Assembly (NCBI GenBank): GCA_026874595.1
Contig: CM049311.1
Location: 67,586,453-67,650,452, forward strand
Direction: 5' to 3'
Length of the DNA stretch: 64,000 bases
From: Sipunculus nudus
Taxonomy: Eukaryota > Annelida > Sipuncula > Golfingiida > Sipunculidae
Positions 28,701 to 43,700 of this stretch are shown one piece after another (position 1 is the stretch's first letter; the number at the start of each line of letters is the position of its first letter). The notes beneath the pieces are model-generated. The model did no database searches and had not been told where the DNA came from. It was given only the letters and a program-made list of their open reading frames with translations. The translations under genes and the position numbers were made by a program.

Positions 28701-31700
28701 TCCGCTGACTTCAGTCCGGTAATAGGCCACTAGGAGCTTGTGTAATATGAAGGATATTACAAACAAACAAGGCAGGCTGTTTGGTCAAGCCTTGAAAGGA
28801 GGTGGCCACAGTAGATCACTCTGCTGACTGGCACCACTGCACTCTGGCAGGTCAATGCTATTAGGACTACAGCAGGGGACAGCAGACCTTGTGACTTACA
28901 GCAGCCAACAGGTGACCAGACCAGCACTGTGTGCTGCTATCAAGCTTGACTCAGGTCACATGCAGCCTAGCTGCCAACATTTGTTTAGATTAAGGACACT
29001 TTTCATTAATTAGGCTATACAGGAATTCAAGTTGTACCATATTTCTTCTTCAAGGGTCCTGTTAGTTTCCTGCAATAAAAAAAAACATGTCAGACTGGCA
29101 GTAATGTTCCACAGCTTTAATTGGGCTACCTTGCTTAAAATAAGTAGGTTGGAATTAGCAGAGTGCTTTTTAATTTACTGGTTATTATCTGGGGTCAGGA
29201 GGTTATGTTTTCAACAGAGCTAGTTTGTTATTTATCTCTTTGTCTGTTTTGTTTATTATCAGCATTAAATAATTAAGATTATTAAAAAATTATTACTGGT
29301 CCCTGTGACAGTGGGAGCTAGGTAAATTTGGTATAGCTGCTGACTCCCAATTATTTTTTTGCCAGCTGAACATCATCTCTCACCCTGTTCTTTTTTATGG
29401 ACAGGTTCATGGCCTATTAGTGGTACTGTCCAATTAAGGGGATGAAGATAACCAAGCAATATATTATGTTGTTACTGGTCCTTCAGGAGTTCAGGTTTTC
29501 ATTTGCAGGATATTAGGACTAATCTTAAAGTTATTACCTGTTGTTCCAAATTTAGAACAAAGCTCTTGAGCTTCTGTCAAGATTTTGCTATTTCGCTTCT
29601 TAGGCTTGGGTAGGGTTTGAACTAGCAAGAGATTGGTCCACTGACATTACAGCCAAATCGCTGCCCAGTAGGAGGCCCTAACTGAGTCATGTTAGTCATC
29701 GCTAGATTTGAACATGTGACCCTTGCATCCACTGTATAGTATAATGACTTGACCAATAACCAATTGACTAAATCCTACCCTACATCCTTTCTGCCTGTTT
29801 TATTATGACTCCACAATTTTCCTTACTGACAGCTGTGTGAAATAAGCCAGGTCTGTGGTTAACCAGTTGGTCCAGAATCTGGTGTGCATACCACAACAGA
29901 AATGATGAGGTCTACTACCAATACAGATGGCAAGTTTCAAATATTTTTTTTTTATTGTTCAGCCTTAGCAAAGGTTATTTTTTTTCCTAAGTGTACTGTA
30001 TTATCAAAATGTGGGTGCTCACCAGTGAATTAGGTATGAGAAGAATCAGCATTAAGTACATACACTATATACTATCTTCCCTACATCCCCTAAGCTGCAT
30101 TCCATCAGGTCTGTAGGGTAATTCCTCAAGGCTTTTATGAACCTGTTGAAAAAGTGGTATGATGGATCTTTACAAGAACTTGCTGACATCAGTACTGGTA
30201 GTGAAAGATCAAAGAGAAATTCTAAGGCAGAGCCTGCAGGTATCTCACATACACTTCTCATTTTGCCATCTTATGGACAGTAAAAACTTTACCATCACAA
30301 TTAATAATTAAACATGCATACCTCTGTTTTGTGCAATGAATATACTTCTGATTTTTTGTTAAGATGTATGGCTAACTTACAAATCTGTATGAAGGCTAGG
30401 CATATATTTCCATCTAAAAATAACTTGATAATAGAAATATGCAAAGTTGTCTTCAGGAATAAAGACAGTGGTCAGCTCAAACTGTAATGAATCAATTTTA
30501 ATGTTGCCTTGAAATTTTACATCTCTAATTGGACTATCTGTCTTTACAGTAAATTTATAAATAGACTGCATAAAAGATATAAAAGGAGAAATTTTTTTTT
30601 AATCAGTAGATGGACTAAAATCACAATTTGATATGTGACAGATCATCACAAACCTGCTCAAACCATTTATATTGTAGTTGTAGTCCTTTGAAACCAATTT
30701 TAGGGTATCCTTTTAACAGAAAAACAAACAGAAGTTTAGGCAAGAAGTGCAGTGGAAATTATAGTTTCATTGATGTAGAATTGTGTCTCATTGAAAGAAA
30801 TAAATTGTTTTCATGGTCTTTTTCCTGATAGTAGCCGTTATGGTTTGACTTGAGATTGTATGACTTGAGGGCCATATTGGACTTAAACCCCAATTTTATT
30901 GTGCAGGTGTGACCCAGAATGGACATTTATCGGGGTTAAACACCCCTCATTGGGGGAAATTGCTTTTTTTTCACAGTTTTAATAATTTGTTATGGCTAAA
31001 CTCCTCCCCCTCTTGGAGCTGAAGATCTTTTCTTTGGGTGTAATTCCTTAGTGTGAAGAGGTAACACCACAGATATACATACATTCCAGATTATTAATGA
31101 TATAATTTTTTATTATTTCTTTGTTACCACCTAATCCATGTGTTCACTGAACTTGTAAGTTAAGTGTAGGTTTAAACCAAAGAAATTCACTAAACATTAT
31201 AATTAAGAAATGGGAACTTGGCAAATTTTGATTTGCAAACATTTTTGCCTGAATGAAAATGTTTATTGCTATTTATGGAAACAGTTAACTGTATTATTTG
31301 TTGTTTTGTCAGTGCTGAAGACAAAAGGCAAAATAAAGAAATGAGTATATCAAGTGTTTTCATGTTTCTGCATAAATCTATGTACTGTTATGATTGTAAA
31401 ACAGATCATAGGATCTGATAACACAAACAAACAGAAATTTGTAGATAAAATAACCTTACTGTTTGGAAATTAAATTCTCCAGGTAATGCCAATGGGTCTA
31501 TAATTAAAAGAGTAACAATGAGTTTCATGTATATATTATTTTATTCAAAATGAGGGTTTGTGTTCAACAAACAGGATTGCACTAACACCCCTTTGCCAGA
31601 GTTCCTCATAAACACTTGACAATCAGCTCACAAGGTTAAAACTATTGATAGTCTTGTTAAGGTACCATAGTGTTTATAACTCTCATAAGGCTTATTTTCT

Positions 31701-34700
31701 TATAGTTCAGTGCATTATTTAGTCATTTCCATGCCCATTATTTTCATGAAACTTCAGGTTTGTTTCAATATTTATTTCAACAAAAAAATTAGCAGTGAGT
31801 GTTAAAATTAGTAGTTAGTGTTAAGCCTTACCAAGTCACTGTAAATGTTGATGTACCTGTTAACAAAGAATTAGTCATGACCTCTAGTATGATGAATATT
31901 TCTGTTATGGATGATATGTTTCAGATGAGATTAAACATAAAAATACATGACTTCTGACTCACACTTTAACCAAAGCTGATTGTATTGATATGGTGCTTCC
32001 ACTGTGTCTGACCATGAGCGCTGCCTCATAGCCATGAAGATACTGAGATAATAGGATAGGACTTCAGGCTGATTGAGGAGCAATTGTTTATCTACTGTCA
32101 GCAACTGATAAGATATTATCAAAGGCAATCCCAAATTATCCCGTAATATCAATCACACTTGAAGTAATCCTATTTGAAGGTCATCCTTAACAGCTTTTAA
32201 AACTGTCATCTTGACAAGTAGAATCTTTTTTTTCATGAACTTTTCAACTGTTATATTTTTGTTTGGCTGAAGGAAAATAGGGAAATTAATAAATTTTATT
32301 TTTAATTTTATTTGCTAAAAAAATACATATTCTCTGACTCTCACTTAAGATAGCAAAAGACTTAGTCTGTGTATTTGCATAGAAATGCTGTCACTAAAGG
32401 TATTAGAAAAATATGAATAAACTAGAATCTCAGATGTTGTATACACACATATACACTTCTTTTTTTTCGTCTCATACATACACAAGCTACATTTATGTAT
32501 CTCACGCATAAACATTCACTTATAGTTTTTTGTTTCACATAGTCCCATACACTAAACACACCTTTCCAATGCACACTCACACCTTTATTTTCCACTCAAC
32601 TTCTTCTTCAGGTTAGGGTAGAACCTGTTTATACAGGCAAAGCTTGCCTATACGTGATTAATTCTCCCTCACATACATCTACACACCATTGGTGTACTAC
32701 CACATAAACACTTACACCGGAGAGCTCTGATATTAAACAGTTTATAAGGACAAGCAGAAACTATAAAGATATAATTCATAAGCAGGATATCCCTGTCTTG
32801 ACATTACTGATTATATCATGACATTCCTATAATCTCTCATACCTCAAGGATCAATGTGACTATGGTACTAGAATACACTATTTGCAGTTCATTAAGTATA
32901 AACAACTTACACTGTATCTCAGGAGTCAAGATTACTGGTTTAGTCTTTAGTTAGCCGCAGGTACCCAGGTAGATGCTTATATACCAGAATTACATATCCA
33001 GCACCAGTTGTTTCAGGTCAGTCTGATGTGTTGTAAGCATCTCTATATTATCACCCACATGATGAACCAGTAGAGCCACTCAGTGATGTACTTATGATAA
33101 CCTTTGAGCCAGGGTTTGAAATGTGCACTTTGACAATTCAATAGGTAGTGCTTGAAGTAACAATGTGCATGTTCAGTGCTATAGGTGTTAATAAAATGGA
33201 AGTGAGTTTAATAACATGATGAACTAGTACCCATAAATCAAAATTTAACAAGGGACTTAGACAGGATTAGAAACAATGCAGGTTATTTGTGACTGTCATA
33301 TATGGGCTTAAATTAGAAATGCACCAGTTTTAACCTAGGATTAACTAAACAAAGCTTCACTGTGCAGTTCCTTGATTAGCAAAACCTGCATGATTAATAT
33401 TAGTAGGAGTAAGCTTACTTATGCTCCAATATGCTGGGTATTTTCATGGTTATTATATTACTCTGACAGGACCGTCTAGAGAGGGTGCCATGTATAAGAC
33501 TCCCAAAACACTAAAAACTGGATCATGTTTCATTTTACCATAAGCAACAAAAAAATTGATGAAACCTTCATTTGTGCAGATGTCATATAAGTGTACCCAT
33601 GGCATATCAGTTACATTAACTTACCCCATCTTATGATGATCACAATATTTTATTTGTAAAGATAAACAGATAAAAGATAAGGGGTTTAGCATATGATATT
33701 GTACTAAGGTCAGGGGTCATACATCTTTGAAATCCTTTAAACATCTTAAATTGGAAATATGAGCAGTGCAGAGTGGAAATAATATTATTTGATAATAAGA
33801 AAACTCTGCCCAAAAGACTTTTGATTTAATTTTTAAAATTAAAGAACTTGCAGTTAAAAATATATCGTCAACACATTTTAATCCAGTATAGCACGAGTTG
33901 TAAAGTCTGGTTCATAATATCATAATAGTTTCAACATATTTTATTAAGTCCTTAATATAATATTTCTAATAGACCTTTAACAACATATCTTTATTGCTCT
34001 GTAATGTAATATCTTAATAGGTCTTTAACATAATATCTTTAATAAGTCCTTGAATTTTAATGTTGTTCAAGTTGTTGAACACTATTGTTACCATCTTGCA
34101 TTCAAACTGTCAGGTTCTTGGTATAATGTCCAAATAGCTGTCAGAACTCCTAAGATACATTCAGCTCCATGTGTAGAAAATCAGCAATATTTAATATCGT
34201 GGTTGTTTATTTACATTTTCATACCATTTCATTGTCTCATTTGCGAATCTTGCACTGTATTTGTTAAACCTAATGAGGCAGCACTCTTAATGATTGTAAT
34301 GATTAATGGTTTGGATAATATTTTTCAGTATAGGATAGTGAGAGTTGACATGGAAGCTTAGGATTTGAAGTAAAGTGCTTAATGGCTAAACATCTGTATA
34401 TTGTTCAGGTCTCCTAAAAGGCATAAATAATAAAAAAAAAAACATGTCACATTATCAAAACTGACAGAGTTGATTGGGTCAGGTATATCTGGTAAAGATA
34501 ATGTACTGATATCAGTCACAGTGATCTAAATGTTCAACACAGCATTTAATCTACCTGTAAAAATGCAATTTTCAAGGGTGCCATTTTTCATTTACTGTAT
34601 TTTTTGTCATTGGACTTGAAGCTGTTATTACCTGGCATGATAACAGGTAAACAAGGTCAGGTAATATCGGGTCTCAGCTCTTAATGATGACACTTGTGCA

Positions 34701-37700
34701 AGGTGCACAGGAATGATGCTGATAATTAACAGAATGGAGTGATAAAGGTGATGATAAGTGATAACACATGACAGGTGTGCAGGCATCTCATGCTGTTCAT
34801 GCTGGGAAGAGGCTTAAGTATTCATTGCAAAAGGCAATTCATTGCCAGAGTAATTCATCTGTTCATTAGTTTCATCTATCCTGATATGTATATTAATTTT
34901 CAGTCAAATTTTAAAAATTTTGTGAGCAGAATGACTATGGGAAAACAAAAGAGTTCATAGCTATTATGTAGAGCATATATGCATGATGTATTTTACTGTT
35001 TAAATTTAGCCACCATTTCCTAAGGCTCTTGGATTGGAATAAAGTAAATAAGATTTTTTGGGGGGGAGGGGGGTTCATCCACTGTATCATGAAGTAAGGG
35101 TTTTTTTTTTTACTGGAAGGAGGGTTGAGGTTTTTGGTTTTTGGAGGGTTTGACCTACATCCCCTTCTGTATCTTTAATACAAACCTAAACACACAACCT
35201 GAGAAATCTTGCTAACAAACCAACCAACAAGCAAACACAGGCACATGCATATTTCTCCTTCACAAAATATCTTGATATGAAAAGAAGGAACTCACCTGAC
35301 GGGGTAGGTCATACAGTAGTGGGTTTAACATCTAGCTTCCAGGATAAAGGGTCTAAAATTTATCCCTGCCAAGATTTGCTTGGGCAAAATGGTTTTGGCT
35401 AGACAAAACCTGGTGTCTCAATTGCCATGATTATAGATAGCATATTCTTATCAGGGTTTCTGTCATCATTCAGTCAACAGTACTGCCATTAGACCAAAGA
35501 TATATTTAAAATACATTAAAAAACAATGAAATTCACCTTCAGGATTGGCTAAATTGAGCAGTCTACCCTGCTGGTCCAGCTTGATGTGAGATATCACTCA
35601 CTGTTATTGTTGTAGTCTGGTGTAACAAACCCACAAATGATTGGTCTCATCTAGTCCAACGCGGAGTGGTTAGTAAGTAGAATATGTCTGGTACCTGCTA
35701 GATACAGTAGTGAGAAGGGCAAGGTCAAAGGTATGAAGGAGGGAAATCAGGGGACTAAACCAGATACCTTGTATGTTTATTTGTCTGTAAATTTATTCAT
35801 TGGTATAAACAATCAGGATAGACTAGTGTCCTCTTTGTGTCTGAAACAAGTTGAAAACAAAACAAGGACAGCTCAAGTGGCTCTTACTGAATTCACCCGT
35901 TTGGTTAATTTGGTTAATTTGTAATACTTACCTTTCAAGGGATATATCCTAAAATCTTTTTATGATCACATATTAATATGATGTACCTTGGATTTCAAGC
36001 TTAGCAGCTAGTTACCAGATGTCTGGTGATTTCCCTCAGTAAATGCTGTCATGGGTATTATTGTATCCCCAGACAAAGTCGGGGGATATTGTTTTCATAC
36101 CGGTCCAGCCGCCGCCGCCCCCGCCCCCGACGCATATAAATTTTGTTGGCGCGATAACCCAAAAAATGTTTCACGGAACTTTACCAAACTTGGTATATGT
36201 ATAGATATGGGTAAGAGGACGACGCCTATTTAAAATGAGGTCATGACCTTTACTAGGAGAGTGTCCTTGACCTTGAATAGGTCCAATTTTGGGGAAAATC
36301 ACACAAATTCTTTAATATCTCAAGAAAATCTTGCATGGATTTATCCCAAAATCAAGTTGATGGAAGATCATGGATAGGGTATTAATGTACCATAAACTGG
36401 TGGGGCCACCTATTATTCCTTACTTGTTTTCGTGCCCCAAAATTGCCACCTTACAGTACTGTGAACATTATAAGTCAAAAACTTATGGACAGATTTCTTT
36501 TATATTATGCATATACATAGGTATGGGTTATGGGATGATGTTTATTTAAATTGGGGTCATGACCTTTCCTATGAGAGTGGCCTTGACCTTGAATATTGCC
36601 ATATATGGTGAAAATCACACACCTCTTATGATATCTCCAGTGTTGATAGCCATATGGATTTCAAACATGACTTATGTATGGCCCACCACTAAAGTAAGAA
36701 CCCTATAGGTTCTAGGGTCATGAGGTCAAAGGTCAAGGTCACTGGAAACCTCTTTAAAAAGATTGTGGATGCATATTCAGCCAAACAATTAATCTCAGAT
36801 CTCTCATCTTGCACATATAGTTTACCTGCCAAGAGTGGAAGACCCCTATCAATTTTGAGGTCACAAGGTCAAAGGTGAAGGTCACAGGAGCCATCTGTCC
36901 AAAAATTAGTTTCCGGATGATAATTCCTTCTTTTATTGATGTATGGATTTCAAACTTGACTTGTATTTGACCCATTGGAAAAGCAAGACCCAAATAGATT
37001 TTGGGGTCATGAGGTCAAAGGTCAAGGTCATCAGAAACCTCTTTAAAAAGATTGTGGATGCATTTTCAGCCAAACAATTCATCTCAGATTTCTCATCTTG
37101 CACATATAGTTCACCTGCCAAGAGTGGAAGACCCCTATCAATTTTGAGGTCACAAGGTCAAAGGATTAAGGTCACAGGAGCCATCTGTCCAAAAATTAGT
37201 TTCTGGATGATTATTCCTGCTTTTATTGACGTATGGATTTCAAACTTGACTTGTATATGTTCCATTGGAAAAGCAAGACCCAAATAGATTTTGGGGTCAT
37301 GAGGTCAAAGGTCAAGGTCACAGGACTCATCTTTAAAAAGGTGTGGATGCATTTTCATCTCAGATCTTTCATCTTGCACATATAGTTCACCTGCCAAGAG
37401 TGGAAGACCCCTATCAATTTTGAGGTCACAAGGTCAAAGGTTCAGGTCACAGGAGCCATCTGTTCAAAAATTAGTTTCTGGATGATAATTGCTGCTTTAT
37501 TGATGTATAGATTTCAAACTTGACTTGTATATGTCCCATTGGAAAAGCAAGACCCGAATTGATTTTGGGGTCATGAGGTCAAAGGTCAAGGTCACAGGAC
37601 ACATCTTTAAAAAGATCAAGTTCACAGGACCAACATCTTCAACAAGATTGTGGATTGATAGGTGGAAGAAACAATAAAAATGCCAAGTGTCAGTATATGC

Positions 37701-40700
37701 TGCTAAAAATGGGGGCCTATTCTTAAAGGGGGGTGGTGGGGGCTACTATGTCTGGGGATACTCTGGCACCTGCGGTGCCAAGAAATGTCTAGTTACTGTT
37801 AATTTTATCGCATGTGCTAGAGTCACATTGTACAGAATTTGTATCTCAGGGATGTAGCCTGCGGTTTTGAGGTCCGTTTTTTTTGTCATTGTTGGTTTTA
37901 TTCTTGATTTATAAGTGCAGAGATACAGGACACATGTTACTTGTGCAGCATGGCTGCTTATGTGGTTCCCTGGTAGAACACAGCTGCACAGGACATATAA
38001 CCAGGAGCTTATGAGTTTGATTTCCAGTCAAGGAACATTTACATTTTTCATGGTCAGTGCCCACCCATGATTAATGCTACACAGCAGGGTTTCACTTACA
38101 AACAAACACCAATCGACCTAACCACCAAAGCCATATGCTCTGCCCTTTTAACCTAATTATGGTGATGAGCGCCCCCCCCCCCCCCCCCCCCCCCCCCCGA
38201 AATGCTCCTACATAGGAAGTGTTCCAGGCCAATGGTAGCCAGAGCTGTTTACAAGACAATAATGAGGTTGATGACATATGACGTCACATTGACTGACATC
38301 ATCAACTGGAATCACTTTATATCTGTTCTCCAGTAATGAATATATCTCAGTCATTGTGAACTCTCTTGCCATATTTTGGAATATTTGTCCCATACAAATT
38401 ACATGCCAGTTAAAACATTATTAATCACTTGGTAGTCAGAGGAATTGCTCCTGCAACCTTTGACCTAGAACTTATTTAAATTGTCTCCTTTGTATAAATA
38501 ATATCCCAGAAAACATGCTGACATGGTACTGGTACAGACATCACATTTTCTGTTTGGGAGAGTTGCCCAAATTATGCAAATTTTGCGCTTGTCAGATGAT
38601 TGGCTGTTTGCATTGCCAACAGTAACTTGATTGGTTGCTCGCAAGTGCTCTGCTCATGATTAATTATTGATTGAATGTGTTAAGGTCACATAGAGTTCAT
38701 GGGTAGGTCAATTAGGGTGATAAGTGGCAGGCATGTTAGTTTCTGAACAATTTAAACTCCAGAATACAAATATATTTATCTTTACCGTTGATGATGCTAG
38801 GAATAATCTAACAAACTTTATAACCTTCCCATTCACTGACTTTGATAATTTTTAGCTGGAACATTCATTCCCCCCTATGACCCTTTCCACTTGTTTTTCT
38901 GGATTTTATTTTTCAGGCAAGTGAACTCAGAATTATCTGTTCCAAAGTCAAAACAAGAATTCACCTAATTAACTTAAAGGAAAGTAATACTTTGCATTGT
39001 TTGAAATTTCTGCAAAAAGATAAATAAAAATAAAATGTGAGAGCAGTCAGTTTTATGAACAACACAGTGTATAAAGCACAAAGACAATGTACCCTGAAGA
39101 ATAAAATTTTATGACATCATAATGGAATGCTTCTTATCTGTGGAAATAACTTGTGTGCATAGTCTATGTATCTCTAAAATTTCACATTACAAAGTGGATA
39201 ACTAAAATTATAAAATTATAATATTTATAAAAAAAATGGCATGAAAAACAGTGTTCCAAGACAACTGATTGGTCAGTGGATATTCTTTACATTTCAGTTT
39301 GCTGTCACACAAGCATTTTTGTGTTAAACTAAAATAACACATTGTTCATATTGAAATTATGTATCACTTGATTTTTGTTTCAAAAATGAGTGAATTTTAA
39401 AGAAATTTAGCAAAAAGGGGTACTGGGATTTTGGGACAGCTAAAGTTAAAAAAATAAATAACTTTCCTAGTTACAGTATAAGAAAATACATTTGTTTAAA
39501 AGCATAATGCAGTACTTGGTTGTTCACACAGTCCTGTCAGTAATGCTAATATTTTATCTGCTTGAGAAAAGCTGAGAGGTTTTAGGGAAATAAAATCAGG
39601 CAATCGTGAACAATAGCCAAGTGAGAAATGTTGCCCAGCTCAACATGACCTCAGAGGACACTGGTAGGCCAACTAAATGGTTCACAGCTGCTCAGAAATA
39701 AAATGTCATAAAATTGTTGTGTACAGTTAGGAAATATCAGAAAATCATAGGACCAGGAGTACAAGACTATTTGGAAGGGCACAGTTCAAAAGGGGTGGTG
39801 GGTAAGGCTGCTAGGTGACCAGGTCCCTTTGAACTGAGACTAAATCATTAAGCATGAAAACAGCACCTGTTCTCACACTTGTTCACTCCATTTGTTTAGA
39901 GACTCAATCCAGCTCAAACAAAACTGTCCATATTTAACGATAGCCAAACTTTGCCATCATAGTCCCATACAATAAATCTCAGGAAAAAGCTGACAAATTC
40001 TTTCCCAGTGTTGGTAGTTGTTTGTGCACTCTTCAAATATTTCATATTCAGAATTTACTGAAGCAGGGAGAGTTCCTTTATAATGGTCAATTTTCATGTT
40101 TGGGTGTCGGTTAGTCTTTGTGATGGCAGTGACATAGAAGTGGAACATTACAACCATTAATTGATATGACATCAGCTCTGTTTACACTCTTGTTATCAGC
40201 ACCCCAAGAAGTGTTCTGTCAATAGTAATGATGGAAAAGTCTGCTTCAGGTAGCTCTGAGCAAACACCAGCAGGACTTCTTATTGATATTAGATGTGGCT
40301 GAAAAAGTGTACATGAAAGACCAGGCATATTTGCACAATAATCCAGCTCAGTAAATTGGCTCTGTATGAGGTCACATTCCTTTCTGAACAATGATAGGAA
40401 GGTGATGGCTGATGGCTTATCTGTTCAGGATTATCTGTAAAATTGGCCTCAATTCAATCCATTATTTCAACTAAGGTGAAAAGTTAAGTTAACTAAAATT
40501 CTGATGGCCATAAATACTGAAGGGATAGTGTAAAATATATTTTTTCCGTAAACAGTTTTACAGAATAGATTCTTAATTTCTTGATATTTGTTTTATAACC
40601 TCAGAAAAACTTACTAAGGTGACATAACACTTGTCAATCACAGGTCATTAAAGCATTTTAATGTCTGAAATCAGTTCAATAATAAACAGACAGACAATCA

Positions 40701-43700
40701 AACAGAAGAATTCATGATCAGATGTGGCTAAGAACATAATCTCTGTCCTATTTCAGGAGCGGGATTAATAATACTTCATGCCAGAGGTGTTTCATGATAC
40801 AAACACACTGAGGACTTTTTATTTCCTCTCCATACTCACAGATTAGCATGACAGACCATGCCGGGAGTGTCACCACCTTTTACTTCCCATGCACTTAACT
40901 ATAGTAAAGAGTATTTTAAGTGAATGAATCCAAAGATGTTGTATAAGTATGCTCATGGGTGAAAAACAGAGTATTTGACCCATATAATGCAATTAAGTGC
41001 GGACCCCCTCTGAGCTAATGACGTGAAGGGTAAAAGAACGGTGATGTTCGATGATAATTCCATACCAGTTCAAATACAGGGTCCGCTGATATAAATTTGG
41101 TTCCTTCACACTATGTATGGTTGGCCAGAATGAATGTTGGTGAATGATTGAATGTAGTTGTTTGTATCAAATACAAGGCCAAAAAAAAAGTATGGTTCTC
41201 AGGCACCGTCCACATCACATAAAACCACCTGCATCAAAAATTTGTATTTTGATTTTCATCTTTCAAGAAGATAAAATCATACAATTTTGATAAGATTTCC
41301 TTTGTTATGTAGTGCTACCTTTTTAGGAAAAACATTTCATGATTATCATGCTTTTCCCTGATCATATGACATTTTTAACGAAACATTTCAGCCTAATGTA
41401 GATAATTAGGGGTGGAAGTGGAGGGGGTAGAAGGGGGCTGGGTAATTCATTGTTGTCAGAAACATCAGGTACATGGAGTGCAACTGAAGGATCACAGTTT
41501 TGAATGAACATAAAATGTCAGTCAATATACAGTGGAACCCCACAATTACGACCACCTTGGGGACTAACCAAATAAAGTGGTCGTAATTTGGGGGTGGTCA
41601 TATTTGTGGAACTTTAAGTTACGTGAATCCTATATTCGGGACCAAGAAAAGTGGTCGTAATTGTGGAGATGGTCGCAATTGCGGGGTGGTCGAAAGGCGG
41701 GGTTCCACTGTATTGTAATATGATGTCACAAAGTGGTTGTTGGATGCTCCTTACATTACAATTAATGATCCTGTTTTTGGAACCATTGAGTACATTTGTA
41801 AATGAGTCAGCTGTCTAATGTTCATCCAGTAGAATAACCAGGTCATATGTGGTTTTATAAACTGAACAGTCTCTTAACTCCTTTGTCTTTGTCTTGAGCC
41901 ATTCTCATCCCATTTTTTAACACATGATATTGTCATCTCATATAAATATCTTTAATTAAAAAGAAACAAGGGCTGCCAATTCTTGTTCACCACATAAATT
42001 CAGCTTATATAACTTTGTTATATACTAGTATGGATTTAAGATAAACAAAGATATGTTAATTCAGGCATCACAACAGTCATTTATTATACGTTAATAATAG
42101 CTCAACCAAGATGTTTTATAATAACAACAAATATGTTAGATGTATTTAGCTCTGACCATTGTACTTCCCTATTTGTTTCTCGGGTATTTATTCTCTTGCT
42201 ACTTTACAATAACCATTGGCTGTCAGTAATTTAAGAAATATTCTGTAATTAATTTAGATAACCACTTGTGTCCATTTATTGTGTCATTAACTGCCAATAC
42301 CCATGTTGGTTTGATTGCCTGTATTTACAATCATTGTTTCTATGAGTGACAAATGCAGGATATCCGTTCATTTGCCATCACATCAGTTGCTTTCATGTCA
42401 ATGCATTATGGAGATGTTTTTGTTAATTTTTGGATTCTTTTACCCTGAGGGACAATTAATGTTGAAGCAAGGATGATGATGATAATTTAGATAGTTTAGA
42501 TAATTAAGACAATGGAAGGCCCAGATGGTTAAAGAAACATGATAAATTATGGTAAAGATTGGCCTCTCTTTGTGTGAAAAGGTATGGTACTTTTATCTAC
42601 AGTTTGTCTGCAGTGCCAAAATTTAGGCTGCTAAATGCAACACACATATATATGGTTGGACATGCTTCCATAGATTATTTAAATGGCTAACACTTGTTCA
42701 GAAAGATCCCTGACTGGTTAAATTAATAATTTTAATTCCATTACAGACTCAATAACAATTCAATTAATATCCATTATAATTTGGTAAATTTCATCTTAAA
42801 ATAATGAAAAGTGTCATATATATCAAGTTCTCAACCTATGGTAGAAAATTTAAAACATACAACAGCCTTTATTAAATGTGAACTTACAACCACACAGCTG
42901 ACAGGTCTTGGCTTCAATACTGTTCAAGTATCTACTGTAGATGCTCATGGGCTCTTGGAACAGAAAAAAAAACAACTGATAGGCTAATAAAGGGAGACTC
43001 ACTTATTGGATTTTTTTGCCCCCTCTTCTGTGGAACAGGGAGCATTGTTTTTTTTTTGTTTTTTTTTTCTGTCTATCTGTCTGTCTGTCAGTCAGTCCAT
43101 CAGGTTTTTGTTTCCATGTGGTAACTTTCCTAAATATATGGTGTCCTTCAAATTTGGGTCAATGATTGCCCTCCTGCATACCTTGGTTTTGATTGGTTTT
43201 TGAGTGTCTGTCTGAAATGTATTATCACTAGCTTCAAAACCAAAAAAATTTTAAAAAATTTCCCCCTGTTTCCCAATTCACAACAAACCTTATGACATGT
43301 GGAGACATCTTCAGGGGACAATGAAAATTAAAACACAGCCACTATGACATGTGGAGACGTCTTCAGGGAAAAATGAAAATTAACACATTTTGAGTAGACA
43401 TGCAGGGGACAACAAGAGACAGAAGTGGGGGACATAAATTCCTCAAATATGCTTGTTTATATATACATGTATATATGTATGAGGTTCATTATCATAACTA
43501 GAGCAGCTCATTGGTTGATATATGACCTGGCATAACATGCTGCTTACATCAACAACATGATATGATATGTACAGCACTTGATTGCTGGACAAGTCTCTCA
43601 GAAACCAGGGTCACTCAGTCCTGTGATCCAGCTCAACTGCCTAACCTTGCTCCTATTTGAAGAGCCTCAAATGGCTTTCAAAGAAAATGATTTTCCATAC

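Noticed and set aside
36943-37287. 114-codon open frame in the HINE-like array
   Set aside because: It arises from the repeated AGGTCA-rich unit, and its reading frame restates the tandem repeat.
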